Shown in pieces: positions 26,175 through 34,055 of a DNA stretch of 64,000 nucleotides. The notes below the pieces were generated by a model that did not search any database, was not told the origin of the DNA, and saw nothing but the letters and a program-made list of their open reading frames with translations. Both the position numbers and the translations under genes were made by a program. How positions within the stretch are numbered: the stretch's first letter is position 1; the number at the start of each line of letters is the position of its first letter. The stretch is taken from the NCBI GenBank assembly GCA_963728545.1, contig CAVSKO010000002.1, forward strand, positions 2,294,001 through 2,358,000, written 5' to 3'. This DNA comes from DASUNP01 sp963728545. Its GTDB lineage: Bacteria; Acidobacteriota; Blastocatellia; UBA7656.

Positions 26175-26389
26175 TACTCATCTCCTCTCCGGCGCATAAT
26201 CCCCGTCCTGTTCAGGCGGCAAATTACGACCGCGCAGATCGATAACGTTTGATAATTGGGACTCTCCCCAGGCAGATTCGACTCTTTTAAGCCGCCCAAG
26301 CGACCGGCAGTCACGTGAGGAGCCTGGATCTGTCGGTTGATTAGAGCCTCATTGGTATCATATTACTTTTTCAAGGTCAAGGATTTGCG

Positions 26390-27833
26390 GTAACTGTTCA
26401 GACTCTGATGCGGGGATGAGGCTTGGGCTAGTTGACAACGGGTGTAAACTTCGTGCGTGATGCTCGACCTCCAACAGGCCACCCGCGAAGAACTGATCCA
26501 TCTCAACTTGCAGTTGGTCGCTCAACTTCAACTCTTACAAGAGCGCGTCAAGCAATTGGAAGCAGAATTAGAGTCTTTGCGCGGCGGTGGCTCCAAAAGC
26601 AATCCTCCAAGCTTCGTTAAGGCAAACCGCCCTGTTCGTAGTAAGAAAAAGAAGCGCAAGAAACGTGCGCACGGCTTCGCACGCAAGCTTGATGCTGCTA
26701 CTGCGCGTGTCGAGCACTCCCTTGAGCAATGCCCACAGTGTCAGGTATCGCTCAGGGGGCGACGAGTGATCAAGTCTCGCCAGGTTATTGAGCTTCCACC
26801 AGTTCAAGCCCAGGTCGTAGAGCACATCCTTATAGAGCGTGGTTGCCCGAACTGCCACAAGCGGTGGGCACCACCGATGGATTTATCAACAGTAGCTGTA
26901 GGCTCTCAGCGTTTCGGTATCAGTGTGCAAGCTGAGGTGACGCTACTGCGTGAGCAATGCAGGCTTCCTTTTAGAGTTATACAAGACTATCTCCGCCACA
27001 GATTCGGCCTCAGAATAAGTGTCGGCAAGTTGGTAGCTTTAGTTGAGGGGGTGGCCCGAAGTGGCAAAGCGATAGTGGAAGGTTTCAAGCAGCAGATTCG
27101 GGGTTCTCCCGTAGTAAATGGGGATGAAACGAGTTGGCGAGAAGATGGGCTAAACGGGTATGTGTGGAGTTTCTCGACCGACAAGATTAGGTACTACATT
27201 TACCGCAAGAGTCGTTCGGCAACAGTAGTGAAAGAAGTCTTGGGCGAGGAGTTCGATGGTGTTTTAGTGAGTGATTTCTATGGCGGGTACAACGCGCATT
27301 TGGGGCTACATCAGCGATGCTGGATACACCTGCTGAGAGATATACACGAACTGAAGGAAAAGCATGCCGATGACAGGAAGTTGAAGAAGTGGGCACAAGC
27401 AGTCAAAGCAATCTATGAGGGAGCAAAGCAGTATAAGGGGCCAAGCGCGAGGCTCGATGCGGTAGAGCAGAAACAGCAGCGAGTAAAGCGGCAGCGAGAG
27501 TATGAGCAAGAGTTGATGAGAGTGTGCCGACCGCACCTAAAGAAGAAGAGACTACAGAGCAGGCTTTGCGAAAGAATAGAGCGGTTCCTACCAGAATTGT
27601 TTATGTTTGTGGCAGACGCAAGAGTGCCCTCAGACAATAATGCAGCAGAGCGGAGTGTGAGACATCTAGTGGTGAGTCGCAAGATCAGCGGAGGGACGAG
27701 GTCGGAGAAAGGAAGTGAGAACCAAGAGTATACTGGCATCACTGTTCGGCACATGGAGACTGCGACAGGTCAATTTCTATCAATCCTGTCTGGATTTACT
27801 TACAGCAAACAATCCGACACTCTGAACAGTTAC
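26390..27833 (+). mobile_element. IS66-family insertion sequence with 8-bp target duplication
   Basis: Ends GTAACTGTTCAGA (26390-26402) and its inverse TCTGAACAGTTAC (27821-27833) are perfect for 13 bp and begin with the GTAA typical of IS66. The 8-bp direct repeat GATTTGCG stands at 26382-26389 and 27834-27841. The 1444-bp element has only the large transposase (TnpC) gene; tnpA and tnpB are absent, as in the single-gene ISBst12-like subgroup (known of the family). The transposase is frameshifted. Confidence 0.92.
26460..27825 (+). pseudogene. IS66 transposase (TnpC), frameshifted near its C-terminus
   Basis: Large IS66 transposase. Coiled-coil/leucine-rich N-terminus (residues 1-50), a basic KKKKRKKRA stretch, zinc-finger pairs CPQC and CPNC, then the DDE core: Asp in NGDETSW, Asp in VSDFYGGYN and Glu in DNNAAERSVRHL. 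After GGTRSEKGSE the expected family C-terminus (TKSILASLFGTWRL ... CLDLLTA) continues in the +1 frame from 27721, ending at TGA 27823-27825 inside the right terminal repeat. So one base near 27720 is extra. In the uncorrected frame translation runs past the element to 27953. The element is therefore probably inactive, unless this base is an assembly error. Confidence 0.88.
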
Positions 27834-27884
27834 GATTTGCGCGATAATTCGAGGGAGAGGCTCGCCCTCAAAATCGCAAGGGGC

Positions 27885-27913
27885 TTGACATTCAACGCGC
27901 GCTTTTGTGCTAT
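27885..27913 (+). promoter_or_regulatory. Possible promoter of the alpha/beta hydrolase
   Basis: TTGACA (27885-27890, perfect), 17-nt spacer and TGCTAT (27908-27913, weak). It lies between the right IS66 end and the hydrolase start, so the hydrolase probably kept its own promoter after the insertion. Confidence 0.4.
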
Positions 27914-27952
27914 TGACGGAGCCGCGCAAAGTGAAGGGCCGGAAGTGGCGTA

Positions 27953-28864
27953 GTGAAAAGCTTGATCGTAAAATTATGGAGCAGCAAGCAGCCGGGCTGG
28001 CGCATCGCGCGCGTCGCAATCCTGTTATGCGCCGGTATCGTGGTCTTAGTGATGGCATTTGAAGACAAGCTAATCTTTTTTCCTGCGAAGTACCCCGAAG
28101 GCTTCTGGTCGGTAGAGAATATTCCTGCCGGCGAAGGAGAGGTCATTCCCAAAATAGAGGATTGCAGTTTCAGCGCATCCGACGGCATAGGCCTGAACGG
28201 GTGGTATTGCACACCTCACAAAAAGACCGCAGGCCAGCTTCTGCCTGTCCCTACCGAAATGGTTCTTCTATTCTTTCACGGCAACGCCGGAAACATCACG
28301 CACCGATACGACATGATCTGTTCGCTGATGGAGCTGCCGGTTCAGGTCTTCATAATAGATTATCGCGGTTACGGCAAAAGCGAGGGCAGCCCGTCGGAGA
28401 GTGGCCTCTACCTGGACGCGCGCGCCGCATGGGATTATCTGACTATCGAGCGAGGCGTACCGAGCAACCGAATTATCATATTCGGCAAATCGCTGGGGAG
28501 CGTTCCTGCCGTCGATCTTGCGAGCAAAGTAGAGGCGGCGAGTCTTGTCGTGCAGTCGGGTTTCACTTCGGCCCCGGACATGGCGGCGTCGATCTTTCCC
28601 TTCTTGCCCAAAGTGCTGTTGCACTCAAAGATGGATTCGATCAATAAGGTCGCAAACGTCGGCTACCCGAAACTGTTTATACACAGCCCCATTGACGAAG
28701 TAGTGCCTTACAAGCTCGGTCGCCGATTGTTTGACGCTGCCCCGGAGCCCAAGCAGTTTTATGAAGTATCAGGCGCCCCGCATAACGAGACGTATATCGT
28801 CGGAGGCAAAGCCTATCTTCAAGCTCTCAGAGCTTTCATAGAGACTTGCAAACCGGCTTTATAA
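27953..28864 (+). CDS. Membrane-anchored alpha/beta hydrolase (BEM46/ABHD13-like)
   Basis: 303 residues. An N-terminal hydrophobic anchor (IARVAILLCAGIVVLVMAF) places the enzyme at the membrane. The hydrolase fold carries the oxyanion motif FFHGNAGN, nucleophile Ser in GKSLGSVPA, acid in SPIDEVVPY and His in GAPHNETY, so the triad is complete. The order and spacing match the BEM46/ABHD13 group, whose substrates are poorly known. The start is GTG at 27953 with only a weak GGAAG upstream; the IS66 insertion ends 119 bp before it. Confidence 0.87.
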   Translation: MKSLIVKLWSSKQPGWRIARVAILLCAGIVVLVMAFEDKLIFFPAKYPEGFWSVENIPAGEGEVIPKIEDCSFSASDGIGLNGWYCTPHKKTAGQLLPVPTEMVLLFFHGNAGNITHRYDMICSLMELPVQVFIIDYRGYGKSEGSPSESGLYLDARAAWDYLTIERGVPSNRIIIFGKSLGSVPAVDLASKVEAASLVVQSGFTSAPDMAASIFPFLPKVLLHSKMDSINKVANVGYPKLFIHSPIDEVVPYKLGRRLFDAAPEPKQFYEVSGAPHNETYIVGGKAYLQALRAFIETCKPAL

Positions 28865-28870
28865 ACTATA

Positions 28871-28902
28871 AAGCGAGGGGATCGAATTCAATCCCCTCGC
28901 TT
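28871..28902. terminator. Hairpin between convergent genes
   Basis: Perfect 12-bp stem AAGCGAGGGGAT (28871-28882) / ATCCCCTCGCTT (28891-28902). No long T-run; it probably acts as a terminator for the hydrolase gene and possibly for the opposing M48 gene. Confidence 0.6.
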
Positions 28903-28928
28903 CGACGCGCCGGTTTGTCAGAATCTAA

Positions 28929-30002
28929 CTAATCGTTTTCGGGCTTGCGCTTGAGCGTGGGCGGATTCTTATCCGCATCGCCTTCGCTGTCCGTGCGAGC
29001 GGGCTTGCGCTTGAGCGTAGGAGCGCCGCCCCTGTCATCGCCCACCTTCTGCTGATTCGTGACCGCGAGCAGCTTCTCTTTGACCAGTGCGAATTCGGAG
29101 GTGGAGATCATGTATTCGTCGCGGCTGGGGAAACGCACCAGCAAGGTGCGCGATTTGTCTATGCGCTTGCCGGTCGCCGGGTGAGTGCTAAAGACCTTTG
29201 CGAGCGTGCCGGGGTTTTTCTTCTCCTTGGTTTTCAGCTTCTCAAAAAAGGTGAGCATAGCGGTCGGGTCATAGCCGGCTGCCCACATGTACTGCAAGCC
29301 GAGCCGGTCGGCCTCTTCTTCGGCCCCACGGCTGAACTTCAAATAGGTTAGCGGCACGGCTATATTCGCAAGGTTCTGCACAATCATGCCGGGCACGCCG
29401 CCTACGAAGATCAGCGGGATCGAAAGATACTGCATCAGCGTCCCCTTCGAAGCCTGCTCGACGCCGTGGCGAGCGGTCACATGCGCGATCTCGTGCGCCA
29501 TAACGCCCGCGACCTCGGCTTCGTTGTCGGCGGCCAGTATCAACCCGCTGTTGACGTAGAGATGGCCGCCCGGCAAAGCGAACGCATTCACGTCGGGCGA
29601 ATCGATGATCTTAATGACAAAAGGAATTTTAGCGTCCGAGCGCAGAACGATGTTCTGCCCGACGCGATTTACATATTCGGTGATGACCGGATCGGTTATG
29701 AACTTGGCCTGTTGATCCACCTCGGCTGCGAGGCGGCGACCGATGCCTATCTCCTTTTCAAGCGAATAAAAATTAAGGCTGCCTTTATTGATGTCGCGCT
29801 TGCCGATCAAAAGCGGATTCTCTTTATCCGTAAGCGGCTTTGCGTCTTTGCTTTTGCTCTCCGCGTTTTTACTCTCCGCCGCGTTTTTATTATCTGCGGC
29901 GGTTTTATTACCCGCGCCGAACGCGGCTGCGGGCGCGGCAAGCATCGCAACTGCGAGTGCGAGCGCGGCAACTCTCTTAGAGGCTATCGAATGTAACTTC
30001 AT
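28929..30002 (-). CDS. M48-family metalloprotease (secreted)
   Basis: About 357 residues. Signal peptide (VAALALAVAMLAAPAAAFGAG), then a low-complexity Ala/Asn/Lys/Ser stretch (to about 60). The M48 catalytic domain contains zinc motif HEIAHVTARH and the downstream Glu in EEEADRLGLQYM. This is the periplasmic BepA/YfgC-like type, without TPR repeats, that degrades misassembled outer-membrane proteins. The C-terminus carries the heptapeptide PTLKRKP twice, separated by an acidic run. The start at 30002 (MKLHS) is chosen for the signal peptide; GGGAG lies 12 nt upstream. It is convergent with the hydrolase gene. Confidence 0.88.
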   Translation of the reverse strand: MKLHSIASKRVAALALAVAMLAAPAAAFGAGNKTAADNKNAAESKNAESKSKDAKPLTDKENPLLIGKRDINKGSLNFYSLEKEIGIGRRLAAEVDQQAKFITDPVITEYVNRVGQNIVLRSDAKIPFVIKIIDSPDVNAFALPGGHLYVNSGLILAADNEAEVAGVMAHEIAHVTARHGVEQASKGTLMQYLSIPLIFVGGVPGMIVQNLANIAVPLTYLKFSRGAEEEADRLGLQYMWAAGYDPTAMLTFFEKLKTKEKKNPGTLAKVFSTHPATGKRIDKSRTLLVRFPSRDEYMISTSEFALVKEKLLAVTNQQKVGDDRGGAPTLKRKPARTDSEGDADKNPPTLKRKPEND

Positions 30003-30198
30003 ATTGATTGCACTCCCTTCTATAAATCCCAACTTGTTCGTCGTATACCTCGAAAGTCGCCGGGCTGCCACTTGTCGAACCAGGACGGGTGCTTGCGAGG
30101 GTGGCCGATCTTTACGTCAACGAGGTTTTAGCGGGGTAGAATCGATCAGCCGAGAGAAATTTTAACAGGGCGCGCGCGCGAGTGACAACCTACTTTGT

Positions 30199-30228
30199 TT
30201 GACACTCTTCTTTCGGCATTCCTATAAT
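30199..30228 (+). promoter_or_regulatory. Consensus sigma-70 promoter of lysS
   Basis: TTGACA (30199-30204), 18 nt and TATAAT (30223-30228): both boxes match the consensus perfectly. Transcription would start near 30235, about 33 nt before the lysS start. Confidence 0.85.
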
Positions 30229-30267
30229 TCTCTGTTTATTCTTTTAGCTATGGGCTGGAGAGTGATG

Positions 30268-31815
30268 ATGGCCGAACAGCAGCAGACCGCAACGGACGTA
30301 AACGATCAGATACGCGAGCGCGGGCGCGCGCTCGAAGAGATAAAGCAACTCGGGCTGGCAGCCTATCCGCACAAATTCGACCGAACACATACGATCAGTG
30401 AAATAGTCGAAGAGTTCACCCCGAAAACCGCCGAAGAGCTTGAGACAGCGCCGTTCAAGGTGCGTGTTGCCGGTCGCATTCACGCGATCAACAAGATGGG
30501 CAAGGCCGCCTTCATCAGATTTACCGACGGCCGCGAGATTCTGCAAATCTACATAAAATCGAACGAAGTCGACGAGCGCACCTGGGAGCTGTTCAAGCTG
30601 CTTCACCTGGGCGATATGATCGGCGCTGCGGGGACCTTGTTTCGCACGCGGACAGGTGAGCTTTCGATCCACGCCGAATCGCTTTCATTCCTGGCCAAAG
30701 CACTCATGCCGCCGCCCGATAAATATTATGGCCTGCACGACAAAGAGGTGCGCTACCGCCAGCGTTACGCCGACCTGATCGCCAACCGCGACGTGCGCGA
30801 CGTATTTGAAAAGCGCTCGAAGATCATCCGATTGATCCGCACTTTTTTTGACGAGCGCGGATACGTCGAGGTCGAAACGCCTATGCTCACGCCGCTCCCG
30901 ACGGGGGCGGCTGCGCGGCCTTTCATCACTCATCACAACGCGCTCGACATCGACCTCTATGCGCGAATAGCGCCGGAGCTTTATTTGAAGCGATTGATCG
31001 TCGGCGGGTTCGAGAAGGTTTACGAGATCAATCGAAATTTCAGAAACGAAGGTCTATCGTGGCGGCACAGCCCTGAGTTCACGATGCTCGAATGGTATCA
31101 GGCTTATTCGAATTACGAAGACCTGATAGCCCTGACGGAAGATATGATCTCAAGCGTTGCAGAGCAGGTATGCGGCAGCGAGACTGTCGAGTACGGCGAC
31201 CACCAGATAAACTTCGCGCGCCCGTGGGCGAGAATGACTATGCGAGAAGCGGTAGCCCACTACTGGAACTCAGACGAAGACCGCCCCACACAAGAAGAGC
31301 TTTCTTCTCGCGAGGGTTTGCTCGGATTAATAGAAAGGTCGAGCTATGCTGATTTGAAAAATCAACTCTCAAATTTGAGGTCAAAGGGCTACGGCTATCT
31401 GCTCGGCGATCTGTTCGAGCACATTGTCGAACCTCATCTCGTAAATCCGACTTTCATCACGGAGTTTCCCACGGAGCTTTCTCCGCTCTCAAAACAGAGC
31501 GAGAAGGATCCGATGTTCACGGACCGGTTCGAGCTGTTCATCGCGGGGATGGAGGTAGCCAACGGGTTTTCAGAGATCAACGACCCCGTAGATCAACGGC
31601 AGAGGTTCGAGGCCCAGATGCAATTGCGCGAGGGCGGCGACGACGAAGCGATGTTGATCGACGAAGATTATATACGGGCGCTTTCTTACGGCATGCCGCC
31701 GACGGCAGGCGAAGGAATTGGGATCGACCGCCTGACGATGATCTTGTCGAATCAAAAATCTATCCGCGACGTGATTCTCTTCCCGCACATGCGACCGGAA
31801 GCGACGAAAGGATGA
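30268..31815 (+). CDS. lysS: Class II lysyl-tRNA synthetase
   Basis: Charges tRNA(Lys). 515 residues. An N-terminal OB-fold anticodon-binding domain (about 50-150, VRVAGRIHAINKMGKAAFIRF) precedes the class II core: motif 1 region RSKIIRLIRTFFDERGYVEVETP, LPTGAAARPFITHHN, motif 2 FRNEGLSWRHSPEFTMLEWY and motif 3 GEGIGIDRLTM. The ATG at 30268 has GGAG 7 nt upstream and lies just after a perfect-consensus promoter; the open frame upstream of it overlaps that promoter. Its TGA stop is the first unit of a GGATGAG repeat array. Confidence 0.96.
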   Translation: MAEQQQTATDVNDQIRERGRALEEIKQLGLAAYPHKFDRTHTISEIVEEFTPKTAEELETAPFKVRVAGRIHAINKMGKAAFIRFTDGREILQIYIKSNEVDERTWELFKLLHLGDMIGAAGTLFRTRTGELSIHAESLSFLAKALMPPPDKYYGLHDKEVRYRQRYADLIANRDVRDVFEKRSKIIRLIRTFFDERGYVEVETPMLTPLPTGAAARPFITHHNALDIDLYARIAPELYLKRLIVGGFEKVYEINRNFRNEGLSWRHSPEFTMLEWYQAYSNYEDLIALTEDMISSVAEQVCGSETVEYGDHQINFARPWARMTMREAVAHYWNSDEDRPTQEELSSREGLLGLIERSSYADLKNQLSNLRSKGYGYLLGDLFEHIVEPHLVNPTFITEFPTELSPLSKQSEKDPMFTDRFELFIAGMEVANGFSEINDPVDQRQRFEAQMQLREGGDDEAMLIDEDYIRALSYGMPPTAGEGIGIDRLTMILSNQKSIRDVILFPHMRPEATKG

Positions 31816-31935
31816 GGGATGAGGGATGAGGGATGAAAAGGATGAAAAGGATTCCAGGCGTCAGTATCAATCCCTGGATTTGAGATTTGATATTTCAAAT
31901 CTTTTTCATCCCTCATCCCTCATCCCTCATCCCTT
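31805..31935. repeat. Inverted arrays of the heptamer GGATGAG
   Basis: From 31810 the unit GGATGAG is repeated three times, followed by GGATGAA units. At 31901-31935 the same array stands in inverse orientation (CTCATCC repeated), so the two arms (about 31805-31839 and 31901-31935) can form a hairpin of more than 30 bp with one or two mismatches. The left arm starts inside the last codons of lysS and supplies its TGA; the right arm ends 6 bp before the lolC start. Confidence 0.8.
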
Positions 31936-31941
31936 TCAAAT

Positions 31942-33189
31942 GTGACTTACGAGCTTTTCATAGCGCTGCGCTACTTGAGGGCAAAGCGCAAGCAAGTGAT
32001 GATCTCGGTCATCACGGTGATAGCCATCGCGGCCGTCGCCGCGGGCGTCGCTTCGCTCATCATAGTGCTGGCGATGATGACCGGCTTTCGAGAAGAGTTT
32101 CAGGAAAAAGTGCTTTCAGGCACCCAGCACTTAAACCTGATGCGCAAGGACGGACACTCTATTGAAAATTACCAGGAGCTTACAAAGCGCGTAAGCGCAG
32201 TCCCCGGTGTCCGCGCAGCCTCGGCCACTGCTTACCAGCGAGTCCTCATTCAAGGCAAAAACGAAACGGACGGAGCAATACTGAAAGGCGTAGACTTGAG
32301 CGCGCCGCGCGAGGCGAACGAAGTCTTTCAGTTCAATGTCGAAGGCGACGCCGACCGAATTGCCGAAGCCGAGACCGATACGGAAAGCGGCGCGAAGATC
32401 GACCGCATGATAGTCGGCCGCGAGCTGGCGCGCACAATCGGGCTCAACGTCGGCGACATCGCGACGGTTATCTCGCCTCAAGGGCACCTCACGCCTGTAG
32501 GGATGGCCCCGCGTTACAGAGATTTCCGCGTGGCCGGAATATTCGAATCCGGTCTGGGCGATTATGACGCGGCGTGGGCTTACATATCGCTTGAGGCTGC
32601 CCAGCGCCTTGCGGGCCGCGAGGGCGTGGCCGATCTGATCCAGATGAAAGTCACCGATGTCGACCGGGTCAAAGAGATAGGCAGGCGCGTCGTCGAAGCC
32701 GCAGGCCCGGATTACACCGTGCAGGACTGGCAGGATTTGAACGCGCCGATTTACACCGCGCTCAGCTATGAAAAATTTCTTTCCGGCATCGCCCTGTTGA
32801 TCGTCATAGGCATAGCCGCGCTCAATATAATCACGGTCTTGATAATGATCGTTATGGAGAAGCAGCGCGACATCGCCATACTGAAATCGATGGGCGCGAC
32901 CAACCGCAGCATAATGTACCTCTTTATGATCCAGGGCTTGATGATAGGCGTTGTCGGAATGGTGATTGGCATAATTGCGGGCGCGGGCTTCACCTATTTT
33001 GCCAACGCCCGCCAACTCATCAAGCTGCCTGCCGGCGCTTACGCGCTAGACTACTTGCCCTTTCACGCGAGCGCGTCCGACATAATCGTAGTCGCAGCCG
33101 TCACGATTGCGATCAGCTTTTTATCTACCGTTTATCCGGCCTACAGCGCGGCCCGTCTCGATCCGGTCGAAGGACTCAGGTATGAGTAA
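31942..33189 (+). CDS. lolC: Lipoprotein-releasing ABC permease (LolC/LolE, FtsX-like)
   Basis: Inner-membrane subunit that extracts mature lipoproteins for transfer to LolA. 415 residues in the MacB/FtsX layout: helix 1 at about 20-50 (VMISVITVIAIAAVAAGVAS), a periplasmic domain (50-270), then three helices with the conserved YEKFLSGIALLIVIGIAALNIITVLIM and QRDIAILKSMGATNRSIM coupling region. The typical LolC/E start MTYELFIALRYLRAKR and ending DPVEGLRYE are present. It begins with GTG without a visible ribosome site because the upstream bases belong to a repeat array. lolD follows in the same direction. Only one permease gene, as in LolF-type systems. Confidence 0.92.
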   Translation: MTYELFIALRYLRAKRKQVMISVITVIAIAAVAAGVASLIIVLAMMTGFREEFQEKVLSGTQHLNLMRKDGHSIENYQELTKRVSAVPGVRAASATAYQRVLIQGKNETDGAILKGVDLSAPREANEVFQFNVEGDADRIAEAETDTESGAKIDRMIVGRELARTIGLNVGDIATVISPQGHLTPVGMAPRYRDFRVAGIFESGLGDYDAAWAYISLEAAQRLAGREGVADLIQMKVTDVDRVKEIGRRVVEAAGPDYTVQDWQDLNAPIYTALSYEKFLSGIALLIVIGIAALNIITVLIMIVMEKQRDIAILKSMGATNRSIMYLFMIQGLMIGVVGMVIGIIAGAGFTYFANARQLIKLPAGAYALDYLPFHASASDIIVVAAVTIAISFLSTVYPAYSAARLDPVEGLRYE

Positions 33190-33302
33190 TTTTGGATTTT
33201 GGATTTTGGATTGCAGATTGTCTCAAGCAAATTGTAGATGGAGAGCAGCGAGTTAAAAATGAAAAGCATCGACATCGAAGTCAGTCCAAAATCCAAATCC
33301 GC
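33190..33302. repeat. TTTTGGA repeat array reaching into the lolD 5' end
   Basis: TTTTGGATTTTGGATTTTGG begins at 33190 just after the lolC stop (7-bp unit TTTTGGA repeated three times); inverse copies TCCAAAATCCAAATCC occur at 33283-33298 and AATCCAAAATTG at 33331-33342. The inverse copies fall inside the N-terminal coding region assigned to lolD, which casts doubt on the first 35 residues of that protein. Confidence 0.65.
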
Positions 33303-34002
33303 GGCGCGCGAAGCGCATCATCCGCCAAGTAATCCAAAATTGATACGTGCCGAAGGACTGACGAAGACTTATAAATCAGGCCCGAACCGCGTGGTCGTAT
33401 TTCAAGATTTGAGCGTAGAGATTGCCGAAGGCGAGATGGTCGCGGTAATCGGCCCGTCGGGCGCTGGAAAATCGACCTTATTACATCTATTAGGAGGATT
33501 AGACCGGCCAAGTGCGGGCAGCGTCAAACTCGGCGAATTTGACATTTTCAAACTCGGTGATGTAGACTTGGCTCGGTTTCGGAACAGTGAAATTGGCTTC
33601 ATCTTCCAATTTCATCATCTGCTGCCCGAGTTTACTGCTCTTGAAAATGTAATGATGCCGTTGCTCATCGGTCGCCGCAACCGCGCAGAGGCGCGCGGGC
33701 GAGCCGTGTCGGTGCTTGAAAGAGTGGGATTGAGTGATCGCGCCACACACCGTCCGGGCGAGATGTCAGGCGGAGAGCAAGCGCGCGTCGCATTGGCAAG
33801 AGCGCTCGTCGCCAGGCCGCGAGTGCTTCTGGCAGATGAGCCTACCGGCGACCTCGACAGCAGAACGAGCGAAAGCATTCATAACCTGCTCAAGGAGGTC
33901 CACGAGTCGCAAAAGCTGACCTCAGTTATCGTAACTCACAATGAGCGCCTGGCTTCTATTTGCGATCGCGTGCTACACCTTGAGGATGGCCGATTACAAT
34001 AA
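33238..34002 (+). CDS. lolD: Lipoprotein-releasing ABC ATPase LolD
   Basis: Energises lipoprotein release together with LolC/E. The ABC domain begins at about residue 36: Walker A GPSGAGKST, Q-loop FIFQFHHLLPEFTALEN (the EFTALEN motif is typical of LolD), signature MSGGEQARVALARAL, Walker B VLLADEPTGDLD and H-loop VTHN. The proposed 254 residues include a 35-residue N-terminal extension that is not conserved in the family and is partly encoded by TTTTGGA-type repeats; a later start (ATG at 33259 or TTG near 33340) is possible. It is the second gene after lolC. Confidence 0.92.
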   Translation: MESSELKMKSIDIEVSPKSKSAAREAHHPPSNPKLIRAEGLTKTYKSGPNRVVVFQDLSVEIAEGEMVAVIGPSGAGKSTLLHLLGGLDRPSAGSVKLGEFDIFKLGDVDLARFRNSEIGFIFQFHHLLPEFTALENVMMPLLIGRRNRAEARGRAVSVLERVGLSDRATHRPGEMSGGEQARVALARALVARPRVLLADEPTGDLDSRTSESIHNLLKEVHESQKLTSVIVTHNERLASICDRVLHLEDGRLQ

Positions 34003-34055
34003 GCCCTGAGCGAAAGCGATCACTCAGGACTCAGCACTCTTAAGCGGAAGCTGAT

